In this document: positions 24,730 to 32,417 of the stretch, in pieces
How positions within the stretch are numbered: the stretch's first letter is position 1
How the letters are laid out: each line of letters starts with the position of its first letter
Assembly (NCBI GenBank): GCA_031430435.1
Contig: JANPBM010000018.1
Coordinates: forward strand, 1 to 64,000
Reading direction: 5' to 3'
Source of the DNA: JANNVK01 sp031430435
GTDB taxonomy: Bacteria; Acidobacteriota; Blastocatellia; Pyrinomonadales; Pyrinomonadaceae
DNA length: 64,000 nt
Notes under the pieces: generated by a model
The model's input: only the letters and a program-made list of their open reading frames with translations
Database searches by the model: none
What the model was told of the DNA's origin: nothing
Translations under genes and position numbers: made by a program

Positions 24730-25086
24730 TTAAGTTTTCGCGGCAACTTTTTTTGTTTTCCGATTGATTTTACTGCGAAGTTTAGCGGCTTGCTTACCGA
24801 GCGAAGTAGTTTTTCCGACTATTCCGACAACCGCATCCAATTTGGTCGATGCCGTTTTATAAGCATCATCGTCTGCTTTGGTCGAATTACCGGTTTTCTC
24901 TCTAAGTTTCGCCTTTAAATCGTTTTGCTCGGCATTTGTAGTTACTGCCAAAGTTTTTTTGGTGTTTATTTCCATAATCCATTTGGTCGCATCCGTTCCT
25001 TCATCACGCAAAATTTCGGAAAGTTCTTCGATAAGTTGCGAAACTTCGGTACAAAAACCAATTGTTTCAGTGTGTGTCATACCCAT
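24730..25086 (-). CDS. Small helical protein of unknown function
   Basis: A 118-residue hydrophilic protein, probably all-helical, starting MGMTHTETIGFCTEVSQLIE and ending in a basic tail (KLRSKINRKTKKVAAKT) that could bind nucleic acid or membranes. GGAG lies about 10 bases before the start. No family is recognised. A 21-bp periodic array begins immediately after the stop. Divergent from the large secreted protein gene. Confidence 0.55.
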   Translation of the reverse strand: MGMTHTETIGFCTEVSQLIEELSEILRDEGTDATKWIMEINTKKTLAVTTNAEQNDLKAKLREKTGNSTKADDDAYKTASTKLDAVVGIVGKTTSLGKQAAKLRSKINRKTKKVAAKT

Positions 25087-25192
25087 AATAATCGTTCTCC
25101 TTCTTAAAAAATAAGCCGTTTTTTCGGCAAAGCTATCTTGCGACTATTTTTTTCGGATGTCAATATGTTTTTTAATAACACAAAGATTTTCC

Positions 25193-25221
25193 TTGACACA
25201 ACCCGCAAACAAGCGTAAAAA
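25193..25221 (+). promoter_or_regulatory. Promoter for the large secreted protein gene
   Basis: TTGACA (25193-25198) and TAAAAA (25216-25221) with a 17-base spacer, giving a leader of about 100 bases before the start at 25331. The -35 box is consensus, the -10 weak. Confidence 0.4.
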
Positions 25222-25330
25222 TTAAACTGCAATCGTAAATTTTCCCGCGACATTCCCGACAAAAATGCCGCCTTAACTTTTAACCGTAAAGTCTTATTTT
25301 TGGATTTTACCAACCCGACGGAGATAAGTT

Positions 25331-28156
25331 ATGTTCTTGCAAATTAACAAAAAAAACAACCTGGCAGTTTTTACTGTACTTTTATTTGCACTTTTCATTT
25401 TTCATTCATCCGGTGTATCACAAACAAGTTTTGATGATTTCAGAACAGTCGCCGGCTCATATTACAATTTAGATGACGGATTAAGTTCAACTTTGACATT
25501 AAACAATAAGGGTTTGCAGCCATTAACGGTTAATCCGACAGTTTTTAGTTTGGACGGAACTCAGCTTAATTTACAACCTATAATTGTTCCCGCAACAAAT
25601 TTTATAGACGTTAATTTACAAACTATGTTGGGTAATGCCGGAAACGAATTCAGAAAAGGAAGCATTAAGCTAAGCTACTTTGGTATGCAAATCCAACTAG
25701 GTGCTCAAATCACAATAAAAGATGTTGCAAAAAGTATTTCTTTTGACGAGAAGTTGGTAGAAGTAGGCAGTTATAACTCGCAATGGCTGGAAGGTGTTTG
25801 GTATCAGCCAAGTTCGGATGCAAAAGTAAAAATATTTCTTTCAAATACATCAGACCAAACTTTAAATTTAAGTGCAAGACTTTCAAGAATGCCTAAAAAG
25901 CAAGGGCAAATAAAGGCTATTGAACTGCTGCCGCATCAAACTAAGATTTTAGATTTGGAGCAAGACTTTCCTGATAGTCATCAATTTGCCAATCATAGGT
26001 TATTAGGGTTTTCAGTAAAACAAAGCGGTGCGATGGACGCACTTATTGCACGAGTAACTGTTAGTGAAGAAGATACCGGATATTCAAATGTAACGCCGTT
26101 ATCTGAGGCAATACCAACAAGTTTGCCAATTCTTTCTCAATCAAAATCTCTTCATGGAACAGGTTTACAGCTTGAAAAAATTGGTAATGAAAAACTAGAA
26201 CCAAAAATTGCGGTCAGAAATATAGGCACTACAAATACTATCGTAAAAGCAAAAATCTTTTACACACTCAAAAACGGACAGAAAGGAAATGTAATACTGC
26301 CGAATCTAAATTTAGATTCGTTAGAAATGCGTTTCTTTGATGCACAAAATGCCGTTGATTTAGCAGATTCATCGCAAATTGAATCAGCCGGAATTGAAAT
26401 AACTCACAATGGCGGTCCGGGAACTATAATCTCGAAAGTTGAAAGCGTCAGTGCGACCGGAAACCATTCGTTCAGAGTTTTGCTTTGGGAACCGATGAAA
26501 ACAAAACGTGCCGCAAGTAGTTATCCATGGAACTTATCGGGAAATAATCAAACTAAAGTTTACCTGAAAAACACGACTAACGAAGAACAACAATATACTT
26601 CATATTTAACTTACAATTCAGGAACTAAATATGTTTTAGGCACAAATAAAATTGCTCCGCATCAAGTAAAAGTTATTGATGTCAAAAAAATCAGAGACTC
26701 GCAATTGCCCGATGCAAACGGGAATATACTTCCGTTAAATATTGAACAAGGTCAAATTGAATGGTCGCTTGCTCCTAAAATAAATCAGGTGATTGGGCAA
26801 ACAGGAGCAGAAATAATTGGACAAGCCAGCCAAATAAATGTTGTTGATAAAACAAGCAGTGTTTATTTTTGTATAAATATCTGTGTTGACAGTTCAAGGA
26901 TAGAGTTCTTAGACCAAGATGTTGAGCTAACCATTGGTGATTCTGCTCAATTGCGATTTGTGCGGATAAATACAACTGCCTATGGAGATAACGTTACTTA
27001 TCCTGACCCGAATTCCTACACATGGATTAGTCAAGACAATAGTATTGCCCAAGTATATCCCGGAACAGTTGTAGCTAATAGTGTTGGTGAAACGCAAATT
27101 AACGTTTCCGGTGCCGGAGCCACATCTTATGAGGTGGATAATTGTTCACAGTATTATTCAGTTTATAGCACTGAATGGATCAATGATCCTTATATAATTC
27201 AACAGCTTCGGCAAACTCTAGGATGCCATTATTGCGAATCATTTTCTGCAAGTGTTGATGCAAGCACTAATGTGTTTATTAAGCCGAAAGTCATTATTGA
27301 TAGCTTTAAAGCAGTTGGAAAAAATCATACTGCTAATGTTTCAGTTACAATTGATGGAAATACCGGCAATTTGCCAATTATGCTTACATTATCTCCAAAT
27401 CAAGGAACAACAGGCGGTGCTATTTTTACTGATACCAACACGGCAACGATGACAATAACGCAAACTACTAATGTTGAAATAAAAGGTATTACCGAAAGTA
27501 GCACCAAAAATAATATGCGACTAAAAGCCTTTTACAATACCAAGCAATATGGAAATGGCGAGGATTTTACAGTTGTCTCAGTAAGTTTGACATTAAGAAC
27601 ATCGGGGAATGCTTCTAATGATAATTCCGGCAGAACTGAATACAACAATTTAATGACTAATTACAATTTGGGGCAGGTTTTAGTTATTAATGAGGCAGGC
27701 AGTCCTAAGAAGTGGGGTTATGGTGTTGAAATTGTAGGGAATGTGCTGCCTAATAATTATGACGGGTTTATAATCCTAAAAAGAGAGATTATAAATGCTT
27801 GCATATATATTAACCAGCAGATTGCCGCTCCCTGTTTGTCTAATCAGTCGGACGTATCTCCAATTGAATTAAGAGATGATGACCCACAATCGGGTAATTC
27901 AGCAGGTAAAATCTTTGACCTTGATGTTCCCAGAGTTAGCATCCTTTCGCTTACTCTTAATCAAACAAGAAGATTGAGAGTGAACTTCCGAGAATATGCA
28001 GCAATTGATAATTTTGTTGTTTCGGATGATTTGAACTGGTTTGGACGTGTTTCAGTAACCAACAACGGCTCAAAAAACGGGGCTGTGATTAACGATGTAG
28101 CGACTGATAACGCTGCCGGAACAGGTTTAACAAATCTTACTTGGAATTTACAATAA
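25331..28156 (+). CDS. Large secreted multidomain protein with Ig-like repeats
   Basis: A 941-residue exported protein; the N-terminal hydrophobic stretch ends near SSGVSQ. The first 500 residues are repeated beta-rich modules about the handling of missing decorations (NNKGLQPLTVNPTVFSLDG, VKIFLSNTSDQTLNLSA, KVYLKNTTNEEQQYTSYL). Around residues 545-600 a bacterial Ig-like (BIG2-type) domain is suggested by VELTIGDSAQLRF and SYTWISQDNSIAQVYPGTVV, then VGETQINVSG. Two Cys pairs lie between 515 and 640. No membrane anchor or sorting signal was seen at the C-terminus. Function unknown; a surface or matrix protein is likely. AT-richer than neighbouring enzyme genes. A truncated paralogue lies at 28847-29200. 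Confidence 0.7.
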   Translation: MFLQINKKNNLAVFTVLLFALFIFHSSGVSQTSFDDFRTVAGSYYNLDDGLSSTLTLNNKGLQPLTVNPTVFSLDGTQLNLQPIIVPATNFIDVNLQTMLGNAGNEFRKGSIKLSYFGMQIQLGAQITIKDVAKSISFDEKLVEVGSYNSQWLEGVWYQPSSDAKVKIFLSNTSDQTLNLSARLSRMPKKQGQIKAIELLPHQTKILDLEQDFPDSHQFANHRLLGFSVKQSGAMDALIARVTVSEEDTGYSNVTPLSEAIPTSLPILSQSKSLHGTGLQLEKIGNEKLEPKIAVRNIGTTNTIVKAKIFYTLKNGQKGNVILPNLNLDSLEMRFFDAQNAVDLADSSQIESAGIEITHNGGPGTIISKVESVSATGNHSFRVLLWEPMKTKRAASSYPWNLSGNNQTKVYLKNTTNEEQQYTSYLTYNSGTKYVLGTNKIAPHQVKVIDVKKIRDSQLPDANGNILPLNIEQGQIEWSLAPKINQVIGQTGAEIIGQASQINVVDKTSSVYFCINICVDSSRIEFLDQDVELTIGDSAQLRFVRINTTAYGDNVTYPDPNSYTWISQDNSIAQVYPGTVVANSVGETQINVSGAGATSYEVDNCSQYYSVYSTEWINDPYIIQQLRQTLGCHYCESFSASVDASTNVFIKPKVIIDSFKAVGKNHTANVSVTIDGNTGNLPIMLTLSPNQGTTGGAIFTDTNTATMTITQTTNVEIKGITESSTKNNMRLKAFYNTKQYGNGEDFTVVSVSLTLRTSGNASNDNSGRTEYNNLMTNYNLGQVLVINEAGSPKKWGYGVEIVGNVLPNNYDGFIILKREIINACIYINQQIAAPCLSNQSDVSPIELRDDDPQSGNSAGKIFDLDVPRVSILSLTLNQTRRLRVNFREYAAIDNFVVSDDLNWFGRVSVTNNGSKNGAVINDVATDNAAGTGLTNLTWNLQ

Positions 28157-28180
28157 CATAAATATATTTGGAGAAATAAA

Positions 28181-28816
28181 ATGAAATCAATAAAAATCAT
28201 CGTTGTTTTAATACCGACATTACTACTTACAACCTTTCTGATTGCTATATATGCACAAATAATTCCGGATGAAACTGCAAAAAAGAAAAGCACTCAAGAA
28301 GATTGTAACCGTGAAAAATTAAGTCCTAATCAAAATATTGAAAATGAAAAACTTATAGATTCACTTTCTGATGAAAACTTAAAAACCAATAATGCAGATA
28401 AGTTTGTAGAAAATATAAAAGTAATTGGAAGCAAGAGAATCATTGAAGCTGTCCCCAATTTGATAGGTTTAATTGATTTTAAGTATGAGAAACCATCAAC
28501 AAATCCAGCCGTGGGGTTTGGACAATACACGGGAATGATTTCTTCCGATTATCCGGCAGTTGAAGCATTAGCTCAGATTGGAAAGTCTTCACTTCCGGCT
28601 TTGATAATACTTATCGAAGACGAGCAAACAAAATCATTGAAAAGCGATAACGCTTTATACACAATTAAAATAATATTTCGTAATGATTTATCAAAGGCGG
28701 TTGAGTTTTTAGAGACATCTGTAATTGACTCAACAACTAAAACAGGAAAAGAAAGACTACAAACAGCAGTTGCAAAAACAAGAGAAGAGTATATTAAAAA
28801 CAATACATCAAACTAA
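28181..28816 (+). CDS. Exported protein with HEAT-like helical repeats
   Basis: A 211-residue protein with an N-terminal hydrophobic segment (IIVVLIPTLLLTTFLIAIYA), which may be a signal peptide or anchor. A charged linker follows. The rest is helical: AVPNLIGLIDFKYEK and YPAVEALAQIGKSSLPALI look like HEAT-type repeats. It starts 24 bp after the large secreted protein, with AGAA-rich leader TTTGGAGAAATAA, so the two are probably co-transcribed. Function unknown. Confidence 0.65.
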   Translation: MKSIKIIVVLIPTLLLTTFLIAIYAQIIPDETAKKKSTQEDCNREKLSPNQNIENEKLIDSLSDENLKTNNADKFVENIKVIGSKRIIEAVPNLIGLIDFKYEKPSTNPAVGFGQYTGMISSDYPAVEALAQIGKSSLPALIILIEDEQTKSLKSDNALYTIKIIFRNDLSKAVEFLETSVIDSTTKTGKERLQTAVAKTREEYIKNNTSN

Positions 28817-28846
28817 AGTCTTTTCCCAAACAAATTTCAAAGTTAA

Positions 28847-29200
28847 AACTATCTCGGTTTGGAAAATGGTGGTGAGTATAAGATTAGCGTGAAAACAATC
28901 AAGCCTAATCAGTCAATCGAAATAGACATTAAAAAGTTGCAAGATGACCAAACGCCTGATTTCAAGGATACGACAATTCCGCTAAATGCCGTCGGCGGAC
29001 AGATAAGATGGACGCTGCATCAACACGAAATGCCGTCAATGTCTGACAGAAATAAACTTGCCTTAATCGGGCGAAGCGAACAAATCGATACGATTAAAGG
29101 AATGAGCAGCAGTTATGCGTGTCAAAACTGTTGCGGCGGCGGAGATGTCGGCAGTTCTGCGATTATCCGGCTTTCTCAAGTCCGTAGCGTTCGAGTTTAA
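28847..29200 (+). pseudogene. Fragment of a paralogue of the large secreted protein
   Basis: The frame opens after a stop at 28844-28846 and has no good start codon. Its sequence (SVKTIKPNQSIEIDIKKLQD, PLNAVGGQIRWTLH, SSYACQNCC) is colinear with residues about 435-525 of the 941-residue protein (IAPHQVKVIDVKKIRD, PLNIEQGQIEWSLA, FCINICVD). Both ends are missing: upstream sequence does not match and the 3' end runs into the convergent regulator gene. It is therefore a remnant of a second copy, cut by rearrangement. Confidence 0.7.
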
Positions 29201-32200
29201 GATAAAGTCCGCGCCGAGTTAAGCCGAGTTCGCGCGCCATCCGCGAGATATTTCCGCCGTGTCGCTGTCTTGCTTCGCCAATCATTCGTCTTTCCAATTC
29301 GGAAACGGCTTCTTCGATGGTCGAACTTTCTGTCTCGATATCAAACGAACTGTGGTTGGAAATTGCCCGCACATTGCCCGAATCGGCAAAGGTCAGCGGC
29401 GTAATTGTCCGCTTTAGTTCAGGCGAAAGTTGTTCGGGCAAAACCTGTTCGCCGTCTCTTGCCCGAACTACAAAACGTTGAATTTCGTTGCAAAGTTGGC
29501 GAACATTTCCTCTCCATTCGCACACCATCAGCAAATCCATTGTTTGCGTGGCAACCGTAATTTCACGTTTTTTGAACTTTTCCGAGTAATGATTGACGTA
29601 ATAGTTTACAATCGCGGGAATTTCCGAGCGGCGTTCGCGCAACGGCGGAACTCGCAACCGAATAACGTTTAACCGATAATATAAATCTTCGCGGAACAAA
29701 CCGTTTGCAACCATTTCTTCTAAACCTGCGTTGGTCGCGGCAATAACGCGGACATCAACTTTAATCGGACTGCGTTCGCCGAGCGGGTGAATCTCACTTT
29801 CTTGTAAAAAGCGTAATAATTTCGGCTGCAAATCCAACGGTAAATCGCCGATTTCGTCAAGAAAAAGCGTGCCGCCGTTTGCCGCCCGAATCACGCCGAG
29901 CGAATCGCTCGCGGCTCCTGTAAAGGCGCCTTTTCGATAACCGAAAAGATGACCTTCGGCGAGTTCTTTCGGGACAGCGGTACAATTAAACGGGATAAAA
30001 ATCTTATCTTTGCGGTTTGAAAGTATGTGAATCGCCCGCGATACAACTTCTTTTCCCGTGCCGCTTTCGCCTGTTACCAAAACCGTTACATCAGACGCGC
30101 GAATACGATTAACTTCTTCAACCAATGCCGACATGGCAACCGATGAATGGATGAATCCGGGCAACATATTTTGCGAAGTCGGCGAACTGTCGTTCGATTC
30201 GCTTCGTTTTGCTTTGTCTCGTTCACGCAATTCGCATACATCCATTCCGAGTTCGACCACCCGCAACAGTGTTTGAATCGAGGTGCCGTCGATCAATTTT
30301 GCGTTTGAACGCGGATAAATCACCAAAAACGCAGGCAATGCGCTTGGGGCGCGAAGCTGAAAAATGCTCAAATTCTTTTCTTTCGCCAGATTTTCCAACT
30401 TGCCGGCATCGCTTGCGGGGCTGATTTTGACGGCAATATCCGCTGCTTCTGCCGGCGTAAAACCGTTGACCAAAAAAGGCACAAGTCTTTTTTCGTGGTT
30501 CGGCTGAATAATCGAAACTTTTTTAGCTTTACTTTCCTGTTGTAAAATCGATGAAAGTTCGCGGAAAATAAGTTCGCGTGAAGCCGTTGCTTCGGCAAGT
30601 CGCAAGGTTAAAAGCTGCGAATTTGCCGAACCTTCGCGGTTGACGTTCGGAACGGTAAATTTAACGTTTGCCAGCTCATTGCGGGCGGCTTCAATTAAAT
30701 GTTGAACGCCCAGTTTAGTAAAAGTTTCGATCGCCGAAGTTAAGTATTTAGTCGCTTTTTCAGCATTGATTTTAGCTGAAACTCTGCCTAGTTCAAGATT
30801 TGCCCGACCTGTGTGATAAAGGTCTTCGGCAGTTTCAAACATTGTGATACTGCGGCTGAAATGATGAATTGCAATTTCCGGATCGTCGTCGAGCATCGCC
30901 AAATAACCGCGAATTCGTTGCAAACTGCCGAGTACAAAAAAGTCGGTAATCTTATCGTCGGCTTCAAATCGGTCGATTTGTTCGCGACATTTTTCAAACC
31001 GATTTGTTCGCAAATAACTTTCCGTCAAAGTTAATCTCGATAAATTTTCATAATGCTTTTGTCCGCCTTTTTGCGAAAGAACAATCGCTTCTTCGGCTTT
31101 GGCAATCGCCTCGGAAAATTTTTCTTGGGCAAGCAAACAACGCGCCAAATTTTGTGTTCCCTGCACGACATACCATTTGGAATTTCGCTCGGTGGCAATT
31201 TTTACCGCCGATTCAAAATTTTCTTTGGCTTCGGCTAAATTACCTCGCAACATTTTCAATTCGCCGAGCGAATCTAAAATTCCCGCCGTGTGAACGTGAT
31301 TTGTTTCAACCGCAAGTTCATACGATTGTTTAATCATCGCCTCCGCTTTATTCCATTCGCCGATTTGCATCAGATTGATGCCCAAATTGTTATATGCCAT
31401 AGTGGCATGATTTTTGTGTTCGGTAACTTCAAAAAATTTGATCGATTTTTCCAAACATTCGATGCCGTCTTTCGGGCGACGCATAAACCAATATGTGCCG
31501 GAAAGTTCGGAATACGCCCTGCCGAGAGCAAACGGAGCTTGACGTTCACCGACCATTTTAATCGATTGTTTAATATATTCGACGGCTTTTTCTAACTCGC
31601 CGTCTTGCTGATAAAGTACGCCGATGAGCAAATTAGCTTCGGACATTCCGTGCCAATTTCCCGTATCCCGAAAAGTTTTTAACGCTTTTTCCACATAATC
31701 GCGAGCCACGGGAACTTCGTTTAAGCGTCTGTAAACACGGGCAAAAGCAAGATAAATACGTCCGAGCGAATCGCTTGCCTGTTGGGTCGGAAAATTAGTC
31801 AAAGCCGTATTGAGTAACGCTACCGCTTTCGGCATATCGCCGGTATTGCTGTAAGAAATTGCCAGTTGCGTCAAAATCTCAATCTCCGACCTTTTGTCTA
31901 ATTGAGCCAAAACTTCTTCCGGTTCATATTTTTTTAAGATTGAAAGAGATTGCGTATAGTTTCCTTTCATCTCGGCGGCAAAAGAGTGAAATCTGTCAAG
32001 CAAACCTTTTTCGCTCAAACCCAACGCAAATTTCTTTATTGTTTGGGTAATAAGTTTTTCGGCGGTACTCGAAAGTCCGTAATCGAGTTTTTGCTGAACT
32101 TCATCCAGGATATTTTCTAAGTCTTCGGCAGTTAAAATGTTCGTTTTGTGATTTCGGGAATAGCGAGAGACTCGCGTGCCAAGATTTTTGGGACGTTCAG

Positions 32201-32234
32201 GGACAAGCCTAGGTTTGATTACAGACTTTTTCAT
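29163..32234 (-). CDS. Sigma-54-dependent transcriptional activator with N-terminal TPR array
   Basis: A 1023-residue regulator. Residues about 90-530 are tetratricopeptide repeats (AVALLNTALTNFPTQQASDS, ANLLIGVLYQQDGELEKAVE, AYNNLGINLMQIGEWNKAEA). A linker of about 150 residues follows. The AAA+ domain begins near 700: Walker A GESGTGKE (about 718-725), the sigma-54 contact loop GAFTGA (about 770), Walker B GGTLFLDEIG, and the R-finger region VIAATNAGLEEM. A Fis-type helix-turn-helix ends the protein (ISRMARELGLTRRGLYLKLE). It should respond through TPR contacts to an unknown signal and open sigma-54 promoters. No -24/-12 site was found in the window. Divergent from the glucosidase gene. Confidence 0.92.
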   Translation of the reverse strand: MKKSVIKPRLVPERPKNLGTRVSRYSRNHKTNILTAEDLENILDEVQQKLDYGLSSTAEKLITQTIKKFALGLSEKGLLDRFHSFAAEMKGNYTQSLSILKKYEPEEVLAQLDKRSEIEILTQLAISYSNTGDMPKAVALLNTALTNFPTQQASDSLGRIYLAFARVYRRLNEVPVARDYVEKALKTFRDTGNWHGMSEANLLIGVLYQQDGELEKAVEYIKQSIKMVGERQAPFALGRAYSELSGTYWFMRRPKDGIECLEKSIKFFEVTEHKNHATMAYNNLGINLMQIGEWNKAEAMIKQSYELAVETNHVHTAGILDSLGELKMLRGNLAEAKENFESAVKIATERNSKWYVVQGTQNLARCLLAQEKFSEAIAKAEEAIVLSQKGGQKHYENLSRLTLTESYLRTNRFEKCREQIDRFEADDKITDFFVLGSLQRIRGYLAMLDDDPEIAIHHFSRSITMFETAEDLYHTGRANLELGRVSAKINAEKATKYLTSAIETFTKLGVQHLIEAARNELANVKFTVPNVNREGSANSQLLTLRLAEATASRELIFRELSSILQQESKAKKVSIIQPNHEKRLVPFLVNGFTPAEAADIAVKISPASDAGKLENLAKEKNLSIFQLRAPSALPAFLVIYPRSNAKLIDGTSIQTLLRVVELGMDVCELRERDKAKRSESNDSSPTSQNMLPGFIHSSVAMSALVEEVNRIRASDVTVLVTGESGTGKEVVSRAIHILSNRKDKIFIPFNCTAVPKELAEGHLFGYRKGAFTGAASDSLGVIRAANGGTLFLDEIGDLPLDLQPKLLRFLQESEIHPLGERSPIKVDVRVIAATNAGLEEMVANGLFREDLYYRLNVIRLRVPPLRERRSEIPAIVNYYVNHYSEKFKKREITVATQTMDLLMVCEWRGNVRQLCNEIQRFVVRARDGEQVLPEQLSPELKRTITPLTFADSGNVRAISNHSSFDIETESSTIEEAVSELERRMIGEARQRHGGNISRMARELGLTRRGLYLKLERYGLEKAG

Positions 32235-32417
32235 CTCAGAATATGCTTAGAAAACAACGAATGAATGCCGTTTTTCAAAAAATGTTTGGGGGAATTTGTA
32301 AAATCTTTTTTGGGGGATTACTTTCAACTATGACCATAATGTAACATAAGTATCCACTAATTGTCCGGTGTTTTTCAACACTAGACGAAAAATATAACTT
32401 TGTGAGATTCTTTAGTA

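Noticed and set aside
32235..32417. Sigma-54 promoter between the TPR activator and the glucosidase
   Set aside because: No TGGCAC-N5-TTGC-like site found on either strand in this gap.
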